From Niebla homalea (lineage: Eukaryota; Ascomycota; Lecanoromycetes; Lecanorales; Ramalinaceae): DNA of 64,000 nucleotides. The DNA lies in assembly GCA_019925105.1 (NCBI GenBank), contig JAHGAU010000020.1:1-64000 (forward strand), read 5' to 3'. Both the position numbers and the translations under genes were made by a program. Below, piece by piece: positions 1 to 14,090 of this stretch (positions within the stretch are counted from its first letter, which is position 1; each line of letters begins with the position of its first letter). The notes beneath the pieces are model-generated. The model saw only the letters and a program-made list of their open reading frames with translations, had not been told where the DNA came from and did not search any database.

Positions 1-3000
1 TTAAAGCCGGGCTTTTTCTTTATAGCGGCTTTAAGTTATTAACTTAAAATCTTATAAAATAAGAAAAGCCTTTATAAATATATAAAATTGGTTAATGTTT
101 AATCAAAGTTTTTTCGGTTTTAATTATTATAATCCGAAATTAATTATAAAGTCACTTTAACTTAATATCTTAATTTAATACGATTAAAAGTTTACGTTAT
201 AAGGTCCTATATATTAATTCGTCTATATAAAACGTTAAAATATTTATATATAACGCTTAAGGAGCGGAAAACTTTAAGGGTTTTATAACTTTACGGTTAA
301 ATTAAACCTTAAAATATATATTAAGCGTAAGCATTGAAAATCCTTACCTACCGAGAATAAAATACGCATTGACCCATACGATTTAAATAACGTCTTTAAG
401 GTATTGATAATTTTAAATTTTAATCCGAAAAAACTTTATTTATATATTTTTAATCCCTTATTTATTATTATTTCTTAAATTAAAAGTATCCTTTAATATT
501 TAATCTTAATATTGAAGATACGTTATTAACTATTATGTCTGCGTAAAAAGCGTAGGGTATAACCGTTTATTTTTATTTTTTTTTAAACGTTAATTATATT
601 TTTATAGTTTAGATTTTAAATATTACTGCTTTCCTTTATAAGTATTATTTAAACGTTTAATAAGCTATTAAGATATTTTAGCCGGTTTTTATTTAAACGT
701 TAACGTAATCTATAAATTAAAATAAAGATACTTTAAAGGCCTTAAGTAAGTCTCTTTAAAGGAAAGGGTAAGAAACGGTGAATATTATAATACTATTACC
801 TTATAGTAATATTTTTTAAATTATTTATTTAATCGATTCTTTATACTTATTTATAAATAAAATTTCTTCTTTTAATAGATTATTACCTTACCGATTTTTA
901 TTATTTTAAATCTTAAACGTTAAGAGATTAAGACTATATAATACGATTAAATCGTTTTAAATAAAACGGCCGTATTAATTAATCCGGATTATATAAATTT
1001 TCTAGCTATATTCGGCGTTATAAGTAATATTTAATATATATTTTTGTTCGTTAATTAAGATAAAAATATATATAATATTCTTATATTAATAATAATTTAT
1101 AAAGGCTTTTATTAATATATTAATTATCTTAATTTATAATATTCCGAAAGAAAATATAATTAAAAGATTTTATTATAGATTTATAATAAGGTAAAGTTAT
1201 AAACTTTCGCCGGGTATAATTATTTAAAGATAATATAATAATTTATAATAAGATCTAGTAACGTAAAAACTTATTAATAAATTAAAGGTTATATAAATAG
1301 CCCTTATTATTAAGGTAATTAAAACCTATATAAGACTTATATTTAAGTTTATATATATTATAAATATTAAGAAATATAATACGGAAATTCGCGAAGTTAT
1401 ACGTTAATTTATAATACGTTCCGGTTAAAAAATAATCTTTATATTCTTAAGGCTTAAAGGTTAATATTATCGATTATTATTATATAAAGATTATAATACT
1501 TAATTAAAATATTAAGAACGTAATTTTTAAGTTATAATAATTTTTACCGCAGAATACTATTATAATTGAATTTAAAATATTATATCGATATATATTTTAT
1601 ATTATAAGCGTACGTATATAAATCGTTATTTTATTTCTTTACTAAAATCCTTAATATTTTAAGGACGTATTTTTAATATAGATAACTTTAATACGAAATA
1701 ATAAAAACGATATATAAGATTTACTTCCGTAATTATTATTTTATTAACCCTTCTTATAGGATAAATATTCTTAATAATATTAACCGGATTTATTTCTTAG
1801 ATCGTATATTTAAAAAGTTTATACCTTAATCTTATAAGAATATTTAAATAATTCCTTATCTTTTTATAGGGCGTATTATTATAATATATCATATACTTTT
1901 TATTATAGGTCTATTTTTTATAATATAGTTACTAATTAATTAATTAAGATTAAGTTAAGCTTTATACGTTAAAAAATAAATCTAAAGGCTTTACTTTTCC
2001 TTCTTATTTATTTACGTATTCTTAATAATAACTATATTTAATAACGTTATAATAGTAATCGATAGGTTTTATTATAATATAAATAATATATTAAAGTTAT
2101 TTATAATTAACCTCCTTAAGAATAATAATTATTTTTTTATTATATTTATTTATTTAAGCTCTTTTAATAAGTATTACTTAAATCCTATAATTAATATATT
2201 TAATTTAATATTATATAATATCGTTATTATATAATATTTCTTTTTATTAGAAATATTAACGTTAAACCGCAACTTTAACTTAAGAATAAGCGATTATTTA
2301 TTTTATATATATTAATTTAATATATATTAATATATACGTTTTACTATAAACTTCCTTTTTCCTTTATTTAATATTTATAGGTATAATTTATTTTTATTAT
2401 TCCTTTAATAATTACTTTTACCCTCTTTACCTTTAATTTATTCTTTTTTAACTTTCACTTTAATACTCCCCGGGGTTAATATAATAATTATAATAAGCTT
2501 TTATACCTTTTAATACTTAATTATTTATTCGCCGGCGCTTATATATAATAAATAACCCTTATTAATTTATATTTATTAATATATAATATAAAATACGATT
2601 ACGTTTATATCGGTTAAACCGTTATTATAATTATTACGTTAAGTTTAACGTTTTTTTTTTTTTAGTTTTATTTTTATAATTACGTTAAAAATCTGGCCTT
2701 TTATATACCCGTTATTAAGATAAAAGAAGGGTTCCTTTAGATTATACGTTTATTTATTTATAGATAATTCAGCCTTAATTATACGCCCTTTATAAGGACC
2801 GTTATTTCGGTACCGGCTTTTTTAACGTTAATACTTTAAATATTTAACTACCGATTATTTAGATCTTTAAAAATCGCTTCAGTTTAAGTTACGTAAAGGT
2901 TTTTTAAGCTCCGGTTAATAATTATTAATTTCGTTTTAATAATTTAAATGCTTATATAGATACTATAAAACGTCTATATATTAAGGGTCCGGGTCCGGAT

Positions 3001-4264
3001 AAAATATTTATTTTATTTAATAACTTAGAAATTAATTTATTTAGTAAATAACTTTTACGTTATATTAATACAACGAATAAAGAATAAATAAAAGTAAATT
3101 TAATATAATTAATATATGGAAAGTTAATTTTAATTTTAAACCTTTATTTATATATATAATAACTTATATATAAGTATAAAGGTTATCTTTATTTAAATAA
3201 ATTTATATAAAAAGAATATAATTTTTATTTATTTATATTTTTAAATAAAAAATTTATAAATAAAGGATACGATACGTTTTAAACTTTAATTAATATTTAT
3301 ATCGGTCGCAAGTTATTTATTTATAATTTCCGATAAACTTAATAACCATTAATTATTATTAATAAATTAATAAGTATAATATCGGCCGTTCTTACGGATA
3401 ATAAATACGAAATCGATATTATATAGTCTTATTAATTAATCCGTTTTCTTTATAAAATTGAATTTTCTTTACGTAAAACGTTAATTTTTTACTTTTATAT
3501 CGGAAGCTATAATATTATTAAATAATTTAAAAATACGTTACTATAAAGGGGTAATAATTATTATAATATTCACCGTTTCTTATTCCCCTTATTTCCTTTA
3601 AGTTTTACTTTTAAAGGCCTTTAATACTTTTTAATAATTTATAAAATTCCGTTAATCTTAATATAATATAATGCTTAAATTAAGTTAAAATAAATTTTTT
3701 AATTACGTTATCTATTAAAATCTTTTATTTAATAGCTTTTACGTTTTTAAAATAAGCTTAATTACGGGCTTAAACTTAATATTTAAAACTATTATTAATA
3801 TAACCGCCTTAAATAAAATAATATCTAAGTTTACAGTAAGAAACCATATATTAATTATTCCCGTAATACTTATAATATTATAACTTTAAATAATATTAAT
3901 AAATACGTTTATATTTATTATATAATAAAATTATTAAAAGAGTTTTATTAAGCTTACTTATTAATAAGGGTAAAAGAGTATTAAGAAATTATTAAAAGAA
4001 AATATAATTCTTTCTTAAAAAATATATATACGGATTATATTTATTTATCCTTTATAATTGATATTTTAGGGGTAAATATTTTAAGTATAAGACTTAATGC
4101 GTATCTTATATATTCTCGGTAAAATTCAGGATTTTCCAATTTATACTTCTTACGATTAAGGCGGTAAAAACGAATAACTTAAAATAAAATTAAAGATTAT
4201 TAAAGCTTAAGAAAGGGTATTAAGGGTTTATTAATCCGCGTTTATTAATATATAAATATTTTAC
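1..4264. other. Degraded AT-rich DNA, nothing recognisable
   Basis: Frames are stop-saturated on both strands, and I see no domain motif, tRNA-like structure or terminal repeat that holds up. It is presumably mutated transposon sequence, but this cannot be shown by eye. Confidence 0.7.
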
Positions 4265-4265
4265 T

Positions 4266-4330
4266 TTTAATAATTCGGATCGGGATATCCTTTATATAAC
4301 CTTTAAGAAATCTTTTATGTTTATTTTAAC
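4266..4330 (+). pseudogene. Possible gypsy integrase core scrap
   Basis: In the frame beginning AAT TCG GAT CGG GAT at 4272 the translation reads N-S-D-R-D-I-L-Y followed by a T-F-K-K-S-F stretch. This resembles the S-D-R-D/G-x-x-F-T-S-x-F-W-K motif around the second catalytic Asp of Ty3/gypsy integrases. The spacing before the motif is short and the HPQTDGQTE block expected next is not clear. A four-residue match is expected by chance about once in a window this size, so the support is only the extended similarity. It may be the remnant of a plus-strand gypsy element covering parts of 1-6 kb. Confidence 0.25.
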
Positions 4331-7316
4331 CTATTACTTTAAGTAATAGAATATAATTAATTTCGGATTATTAATATACGTAAAAATCTTTATTAACTTA
4401 ATTATTATATATTTAATACTTTAAATATCTTTTTTCTTATTTTCTTTTATTTATTAGTTATTAATTAAGATATAATTACTGAAATTTATTAAATTATTCT
4501 CCGTTAAAGATATAATTAAATTTATATAAGGATAATTTAAATTTAATTTAATACTCCCGCTCCGATTAAACATAATTTTACCGTAATAGACTCCGTTATA
4601 ATAATAATTATTATTATGAATAAAGGTTAGTTTTATTAGTACCTATTTAAGTATTAATAATATTATATTTAAAGGGTCCGGTAAATATATTTCTTTATAA
4701 ATTGCGGTAATCTCGTAAAGGCTTTATTTTCTTTTAAAGATATTATTAATAACGTAGAAAGAAACGTTTATTAACTTATATAATATTTATATACGATCTC
4801 CCTCTCCCTTATTAACTATAAAACTTAATAACTTTATAATATTATCGTAAAAAATTTTAAGGCTAAATAAAGGATATAAGCCTCCTTATTTTTATTTAAT
4901 AATTATTAAGGTATATTACGGCGTATTATTACCGGTAATTATTATTTAATTAGCTTAATTAAGTTTTATAAATTTATTATAAAAAACGTAACCCGTTTAT
5001 AACCTTTTTACTTATTGCCTTAAACCGTTAATAAAGTTATTGGTTAATCTTAAGTTAAATAATCTTAAGGTTTTAATATTTTATTTTATAAAAAATAATA
5101 TACGATTTATTAAGGTTAAAAACCTTTGTTTTAAGCTTAGATAAAATATATTTTCTTTAAATTTAAAGTCCCTTAACTTTCTGGCCTTACCGTTACTTAA
5201 TAAAAAAGGCTTAAAGCCGATTTAAGTTACTTGTTTATCGTTATTAATTATCGTATATAAAGAAGGTTATAATAATAAGTAAAATCCGAAGATTTCTGAA
5301 AATTAACTATATTAAGGCATCTATTTTTAAAGCTTATAGTTCTTAAGATTATAATAAACCCGTTAATTTATTCCCTTTTCCTATATTTCTTAATATTAAG
5401 AAATTCTTTTTAAGTATTTAATATATTATCTTTATAAGTTAATTATACCTTAAAAAAAGTCCCCTTAATTCCTTATTAAAGGTCAATTTAAACTTAAGCC
5501 GATTATACTAATTATTTTATTAAAGATATTTAAAGGTACGCGATTACCTTTAACTAACAGCCCACATAGCTTAAAGTTAAAGACTAATCGACTTTATATT
5601 ATATTTACTCTTATTAAAGGGTCCGTAAATATAAAATATCTTTCTTAAACGTATTATTAATGGCCTTTTTCTGGACGAACCGAAGATATAATCGCTTTCG
5701 ACCATTAAATAGCCCGTTATAATAATATTATATTAACGTTAAATAATTTACCTTATTAAATAAAGAAGGTTAAAGAAAATAATTATTCTCGGGAATAATA
5801 TTTTATTAATCTTATAAAGGAGAATAACTATTTAAGGTAAAAATTAACGTATTATAAGGATATTTATAAAGTATTTATATAATTCTATAATGTTGTATAA
5901 TAATTGTATTAAGAATTAAAAATCGTACTTAATTAAGCTTCTAAAGGTATAGTAATTTCTAAATAAAAATTACTTAAATATTAAATAGGTTATATAAATA
6001 ATAAAAATATAAAAGAGGCTTTCTTTTAAAATAATTAAATTTTTATATATTAAGTAGCTTATAATAACGTTTTATCATTATATAACGGCTTTTATAAGAT
6101 TTATTACTTTCTTTGCGATTATATAAATACTTATTTTAAGATAATTTCTCCGTATAACCGGGAAAATACTCATATTTATTATTTATAAATTAATTGTCCT
6201 ATATATTAATAAGTTATTATTTATAACGTTTAGTCCGACGCCCTTTATTATTGGGTATATATAGTTATATTAAGAAGAAGATGATTTAGAGTTATACCGG
6301 AGGTTTCCTGATTATAAAGACTATTATAGCCCTTTATTATTATAAAGAAGAAAAACATTAAAAATTAAATGTAATAAATAACCTTTAATTCCTTAATTAA
6401 ATATATAAAGTAAAGATAATAACTTTATTACATACCGTTTAAAGACTTTAAGCTTATAATATTTATAAACGTAAAAGTTAAAATCCGTTTTTCGGCTTAA
6501 AGATTAATTTTAACCGTTTAATATCTTATTAAATATTTATAAATATAAATATTCTCCTTAATTATAAATATATATAATAATTTAAGCGTTTAATCGATAC
6601 CGGCGGTTATGATTATTTCCTTATAAACGTTAATATTAATTAATCCACGTTTTTATATTACTTATATACCTCGGACAACGGCGGGTTTTATATTTTTATA
6701 AAATAGTATTTATAAAACGGTTACGTTTATAATAAGATTAAAATTTAAACGCTTAAATACGTTTTATATTTAACGGGAATTTAACCTTAATCTTTAATTC
6801 TTACGGAAGTAAAAAGTTATTGTTTTTTAAGTGAAAGTAAAATAACTTAAAGAACGTTATATTTTTAAATTTAAATATAGGTTTAAAGCGTTAAGTATAT
6901 AAACTTATTAAATAAAATAACGATTTAAATAAGTTTAAAATATAAGTTAATATTATTATCTTTAAATTATTATAAATTTACGTAAAACGAAGCCTATATA
7001 TAATCGGAACTTTAACTTATCTTAAGAATATTTATAAAAGTTTAAAGTTTAAATAAATAACGGTTTAACTTTAAAATAAGGACTCGGGTATTAAACTTTT
7101 TTAATAAGCGTAATACGACGATTTATCCTATAATCTTTTTACTAATTATTATATATTTATATTTAATTAATTATAACTTATTTATATTTAAAGATATAAG
7201 TAATTGTTTAAATATTTATTATAATTATTATTATAATTATTTATTAAGTTACGCTTTAATATACCGGAATCTAAATGCTTTAAGTAAAATATTAAAAAGA
7301 TAAAAGTATTTAAGAC
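4331..7316. other. Degraded AT-rich DNA, nothing recognisable
   Basis: The sequence is stop-saturated in all frames. A short patch at about 5558-5575 keeps CA dinucleotides (CAGCCCACATAGC) but is too short to name. Confidence 0.65.
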
Positions 7317-7411
7317 GACGTTAAAATAATATTAAAATAACGTTAAAATAACGTTAAAATAACGCTAAGATAATATTAAGATAACGTTAGGATAACGTTA
7401 AGATAACCTTA
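7317..7411 (+). repeat. 11-bp minisatellite, about 8-9 units
   Basis: Tandem units of AACGTTAAAAT with variants (AACGCTAAGAT, AATATTAAGAT, AACGTTAGGAT) run from 7317 to about 7411. Many unit differences are C/T or A/G transitions, so the array was probably expanded first and mutated afterwards. Confidence 0.85.
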
Positions 7412-10400
7412 AAAGCTAAGTAAATATATAAGTTAATAATAATTACTATTAAATATAGAATAAAGGTAACGTTTATTTACGTTAAAAAGTAATAAATATA
7501 TTAATATTATAACGTTATAATAAGATAAATAATAATATATTAAGATTAATAAGGGCGAAAGCCTCTTAATTAAACTATATAACGTAAAATATAAGTTTAA
7601 TAATATCTTAATTAATATAAAAATTATATTATTGGACGAGAAATCATTAAGCTTTTATAAAACTTTATTATTAATTATTAATACTGCTTATTTAAGTCTT
7701 ATTATTATAGTAATAGTATTACGCGTATAAACGAAACGTATTAAAAGGATTAAATTAATATTTAATAACTTTATTATATTTATAACGTTAATAAGTAAAA
7801 AGTAATAATTAAAGTTTATTCTTACTTATATATAGATATTTTAGGCTATTTAAAGCGTTATTATTACGTACGGTTAATTTAACTTTTATTAAGTATCGAT
7901 TTAATAATTAATATACTTAAGTATATTAATTAATAAAATAAATTATTACGTTAATAACGTAAAAATTAATAATATAATATTTTTTTATAAAGTTAATATC
8001 TTATACTTTTAAGAATAATATGAACTTAATATAATTAATAAGTAATCTTAATTATTAAGTTTCTTTAAGTTATCGTAAATATATAAATAAAAATATTTAT
8101 TTTTTAACTTTATTTAACGTTTTTTCTTATTAAGACTTTCCGGATAAGTATTTAAATAGTTATAATCCTTACTTTAATATATTAATTAAAAGTTTACTTA
8201 TGTATTTTCTTCCTATATACCCCCTTTACTTATTCTTAAAATAAGAATATATAAGGCGGAGCTTACTTAAGTCGTATTATAAGGTATTTAAGTATATTAA
8301 TTATTAATCTTATATTTAACGTAATTATAATTATATTATTTATATATATTATATAATATATTTAAATGCTAATACGTAAAAAGTTAATAATATATATTAT
8401 TTTTAGTTTTAACGGTATATAAGTAAGTATTACGTTAAGTTTTTTATATATAATACGTTAATCGGTTAATAACGTATATATTATTATTATTTTTTAAATA
8501 GTTTTATCGACCTATATAAATTAATTTAACTTCTTTTATAATATTTTTAAAATATATTTTATAGTGTTATTAAATTTTATTTAAGCGTTATTAATGTTTA
8601 TTTTTTTATGCTTCGCCCTATATTAAAAAAGTTTTATAGGTCCTATATAATCGTATAAATATAAAATTTTATTAATAAATTTTTTATAAGCTAATTATTT
8701 TAATATTTTGATAATTATAATTACTTTATAATATTAATCTTAACGGGAACTTTTAATTATATCCAAGCGGTTAATAAGTTATTACCCTGGGAGCTTTTAA
8801 ATGGTATACGTCTGGAGACTTAAAACGTAATTATAGTAACGAAAAGCTAGGAAATTAAGTAACGTTTATTACTTATTTATTGGTTTAACACAGTAATAAA
8901 CGGTATACTTATTAAATTTATTAAGTAATTAATAATTATAAAAGAAAGTCCTTTTTTAAAATCCAGAAACTTCTAGCAGAATTATTAAGGCTGCTTTTTA
9001 TTTCTGTTTTTTAATTATAATATTTAAGTCTTAATTTAAGATAAATAGGTAATCTTAAATTTACGTTTTTATATCTTTTACGGGCTTTATATTATTACTG
9101 CTTTTTAAATATTCTCTTTATTAACATTTTAAGTAGTTACTTAATTTTAAGCTTAGGCTGTTTTCGACCTAATTTAAGGTACGGATATATCCTTAATTGT
9201 CGTTACCGTAACTAACTACGGTATATCTACTATATTTTCTATAAAGGGTATTTTAAAAGGTTAACGTTATTTAAGTATAATAGTAAAGGAGCTCGATTTT
9301 CTTTACCTTTATCCTTATTCCTATTATTTATACTTTTTTTTTTATATTTTTATTATTTTAAAAATCTTTTTATCTTTAATTTTATTAAATATATTTTATT
9401 ATAACCACTTATAAACGCTTTTTATTTTAAAGTTAATATATATATTTTTTGCCTTTTAAATTTTCTTATTTTAAGATATTTTAATAATAATAAAGCAGAA
9501 TCTTTTACCTTTTTTAATAAAGTTTATTTTATTAAAAAGTTTTTATTAATATTTATTTATAATAAAACTATTTTAAGGATAACTTTTATATTAATTTTAT
9601 TATACTTAAAGACTTCTTTATTATCTTAATTTATCTTTATTTTACCGATTTATTAAAATAACTTAAAGATATTTATATTTTAATTCTTAAAATTAATTAA
9701 TATATCCTTCGAAATTGGTTCCTTATAGTATTTAATATTATTATAGGGATTATATTAAGTTATATACTTTAAATTGCCTTACGGACCCTTTTTTACCTTA
9801 ATTATTTTTCAATTTAATTTTATCTTTATTTTCTATTTTACTTCCTTTACGATTTAAAGTATATTAACGTTTTCCTTTTATTTAAGCGGATAAAATAATA
9901 ATACGGGTATAAAATTAATATTATTTATTTCTTACTTAATAACGTTATCTCCTTTAATTATTAAGATCGGTTAATTATTAATATCGATTAATAACGCGGT
10001 ATTAAGGTTTATAATATCCTATATTTCGATTTCTTTTCCTTTCTTCTTTATTTCCGTAAAAATATTTTTCTTAATTTCGATTTAATTAATAATTTCTTTT
10101 TCGGACTCTTTATTTTTCTGTTTATTTTCTTTTTTTTTTTTTAAGGTTTATAATACCCTTTTCGATCTTCTTTTTTTTTTTAACGTTCTTCTTTAGATCT
10201 TTTTTCTTTTATACCTTAATCGTTTTTACCTTTATAACCTTAATTATGCTTTTGGGATCCATATTAAGTTATTATAAAAAGATTAATAAATTTCTTTACT
10301 TTATTTAAGCTTTATATTTAATATAAGGTTCGGTTAAAGCTTAATTTAAAACTTAATAGTTTTTAAAAATAACGAACTTATAAATTAAGGTTATATAAGT

Positions 10401-13400
10401 TAAATAAACGTAAAGGTAAGTTATATTTCTTACTATATTAATATATCCTCTTTAATATTAATTATTATATTATTTACGCTTACCTTACTTTCATTTATTT
10501 AATTCGGTACTTTATATATTAATATTTCAATAATAATAATAACGTTCCGTCTTATTATTTACGTTATAGAATACCGGAGGACCACGATATCAAACGGGGG
10601 ACTTTTTGCGAATAATATCTTAATAATTAAACCTTTTTCCGGATTAACTTTATATAATAATACGTATAGTTAATTAACTAGAATAATAGCCATTTTAAAC
10701 TTTACCGGAGGTTACTCCTTAACCGTTTTTAAGATAACAATATTAACGGCCGTCTTTATTAATAATTATATATTATCCCTTATAGGATTTAATTTAAATA
10801 ATATTATATTCTTTATACCTTTATTATTAATTTTTAATAGACCTATAATAATTAATTTTAAAGGTATAAGTTACCGTTATAATTTTAATAAGTTAATTAA
10901 AGGATTAATAATGTTAATACTCTTAATTATATAAGTAAAGGGAAGTATTAAAGTTAAAGGAATAACGATTTAACTTTTACGTAAATATTTATAGCCGATT
11001 AATATATAATTAAAGCGTAAAATATTGAAATTTAAAGTTAATTTAAAGTATTTAAATTATAAAATTTAAAATTATTACGCTTTCTTTTAATATTTACGGT
11101 TTTAAGATTTACTATAATTATTCTTATACTTTATAATGCTTAATTTTAGTTACTTATATTCCGTTTTTAAAGTATCGCGTTTTATATAAAGTATAGAATA
11201 CTTTATTTAAGCCCGTATTTTCTTTTAATTAACAAAAAGCTCGGAATTATCTATAAAGAATATGTATAATTAATATAAGAGTATTTTAATAATATTTAAA
11301 ATGGTATTAATACGCATATTAACCTTTAAGTATATATCCTTTTTTTACTTTAATTATTACTATAGGTTTTAACAAGTTTAATAATTAAGTTTAATATTTA
11401 ATTTAGAGTACTTAAAAGCTTCTTTAAGGTAACGTAATATAGCGTTACTATTATGGTAATGCTCGTTTACGATATTACATTATTAATTAATATAGGTATA
11501 CTTTTAATAAAGCTTTTTATAGCGTTATTTAAATTATTAAAGGTTACCGTATATTGCTTAAAGCGTATAAGCTATTTCTCGTTATTTTATATAATATATA
11601 ATATTTAGAAAATATATATTAACCTTATAGTTTATTAATAAGCTTCTTAAGTTTAAGTTTAGAACTTCTTACGGTCTTATTATTAATTAAAGGAGTTAAT
11701 ATAATAATTAATAATATATTTAATAAAGGAAGGGAGGACGTAAAAAACATAAATACATATAAAAAGAAAGTAGCCTTAAATAAATAATTGCGTTTATTAG
11801 TACTTAAGAAGTATCTTAGCGTAAAATAAGTATTAAGACTTATTAGTTTTACTTTAATAATTTTTAAATTTATTTTTTAAGCTTATAAATTTAAGTAATT
11901 AAAATATTTAAATAAATAATTATTAAAAGGTTAATATAAAACTATAATTAAAGTTAATTTTTAAAGGAAGCTTTAATATTATTAAATTTAATACTTTAAC
12001 GTCGTAAAAATATTTGTTTTATATAGTTACGATACCGCCTTATATAGTTAAGAAGCCGGACGCTTAAAGTAAAAGATAAGCGGGTACATCCGTATCGTCC
12101 TATATAAGGGATATATCTCTTATAAATAAGATATACGGATTAAACGTAACTTTTTCTTTATTGGTTTTACGATTAAAAGTTAAAAAGGTTATTTATTATA
12201 CTTTAAGGTCGTAATCTTTCTTTAATAGATAAGTTAAGTTTATTATGGGTATTAAATTGTTTATTATATTATAGTTTTAAGGCGGTTATCCTAACTGCTT
12301 TAATAAGGTATAAATATAAAAACGCTTATATTAATATATTATTATGTATAGATTAAAATTTATTAAGTAAATTAGCTTATTAACCTTTTTAAATAAGTTT
12401 TATTTACGTTTATAAGACTTTTTCTAAAAGGTTTTAACTATTTTACGGGGGGTATTTTCCTTTATTTGGGATATTATTTATAATAGTTAAAATACTCTAT
12501 ATAGGAAAGCTATTAAATTATTAAAACTTAATAAAAGAAAGACCGAAAGGTAAGGGGGAGGAATTATTACTATTTATAGCTTTTATTTTATACTTAAACC
12601 AAGCTTATTTTTTAAGTATAAAAAAGTTAGTTTTATTAATGGCTTTATTAATAATATATAAGTATATTTTTCCGTTACTTAAGTATTACGTAGTTTTACG
12701 CTATAATTATAAAAGTAATCTTTACGTTATTTACGATTATTTAATTTTACTTTATAGTTTTAATATTCTCTTAAAAATTAAAAATATTTATTCTTACTTA
12801 CTTAATTTATTTATTTACCATACGGCAATTCCGCTTTATTAACCCGTGGTTTTAAGCTAACTTATTATTACGTATCGCTTTTATCTCGGTTAATATCTTT
12901 TATAATATTTTTGGGTTTATTCTTTTATAAGAATAGGTACGTATACCGCCAATTTTATTATTATAAATATAATACCCCTATTTTTTAAACCTTACTTAAG
13001 CTTCTTAACTTTATTTTTCGGAATTTTACTTGAAACTTTTTATTAAATCTATAAATCTTTTACTTAAGCGAGCGTAACTATAAATACGATTTATACCGTT
13101 ATTAACGTAATTAGAAAAAGCTTTTTATCCGATAACTTAAATTATTTATATAAATTAATAGTAAATCTTTAATTATAATAAAAGCTGAAATATATTAATT
13201 AACCTTAAGTAAAATATTTTTTTAATAGCTTTTTTTATATTTTTAAGCTTATTATTTATATATCGGCTTTCTTATAAGATTTTTCTACGGGGTTATTAAG
13301 CATATATTGCCTTAATAGCTTATACTATATAATATTATCTTATATATAAGTCGATATTTCTGAAGATTTATCTTTATATTTTATTATATATTTTCCTTTT

Positions 13401-13690
13401 AACTACTTATTTTAATATTATTATTTTTATATATAAGAACTTTAGCTTTTAATACGGCTTATATTAGGTTAAAGTTAACGTAATTAAAAGCGCTATAAAG
13501 ATTTTATTATAAATCCTTTAATAGTTATACGTTTATTTTAAATAATATATTAATTTATAACTGCCGTAAGCAGGCTTTAAATCATTTTAATAATTATATT
13601 CATTCGTAATTACCTTTTAAAATATACTAAATATAGGTTTAATATATATAGACTTTTTAATAAAGCCAAAAGATAGGTTTATATGGCGAT
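7412..13690. other. Degraded AT-rich DNA, nothing recognisable
   Basis: No gene can be supported. Patches near 8760-8825 and 10573-10610 keep several CA/TG steps (for example CCAAGCGG and GACCACGATATCAAACGGG) and may be scraps of less-mutated elements. A 67-codon open stretch at 12639-12842 is hydrophobic and Tyr/Leu/Ile-rich with no family resemblance. I regard it as a chance opening in AT-rich sequence. Confidence 0.6.
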
Positions 13691-13814
13691 TAACTTAACT
13701 TTACGATAATAATATAGAGAAATATCGGAGATCGTATTACTTAACGATCTACGGTAATCCTTATAATGAGGATACTTTATTAAGGTAATACGGTAACGTA
13801 ATAATAATTATTAT

Positions 13815-14090
13815 TAAGCAGGGTATAGCCGCCCTTCTCCCGCACGTTTAGGATTTATTAGATGGCTTCATAAAATATAAGGTTATAACGCGGAGAATCC
13901 ATTTAATATAGCTGCTGAAGGATTAAGGTAAAAGCGCCCTCGGATAGCCATTCGCTCTAACAGCATGCAGGGAGGTGGGCTTGGAGCTCTTTGTAATTTA
14001 CTTAATACAGCAAGATTATGGTCTAGAATAGATAACGGTAGCTACAGATTTTAGCGTTGTTTAGGACTTTTCGTGTTATCCTCCGTAAGT
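13815..14090. pseudogene. GC-richer island, possible decayed coding fragment
   Basis: This is about 275 bp that keeps CA, TG, GC-rich words and restriction-like hexamers (GCATGC, GAGCTC) inside otherwise RIP-mutated DNA. On the minus strand one frame is open for about 45 codons from roughly 14030 to 13900, with mixed residues including Pro, Cys, Met and Arg rather than the usual Ile/Lys/Asn/Tyr. On the plus strand another frame reads through with only TAG/TAA codons that could be former CAG/TGG codons. I do not recognise the product. It could be a piece of a gene, an LTR fragment or unique DNA that was never duplicated. No terminal TG...CA or flanking duplication was found. Confidence 0.35.

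Noticed and set aside
8755..8830. tRNA-like A box (CCAAGCGGTTAA)
   Set aside because: No B box (GGTTCGAATCC-like) at the right distance and no cloverleaf could be drawn.
12639..12842. 67-codon hydrophobic open frame
   Set aside because: Low-complexity Ile/Leu/Tyr/Asn composition as expected from random AT-rich DNA; no motif and no neighbouring coding signal.
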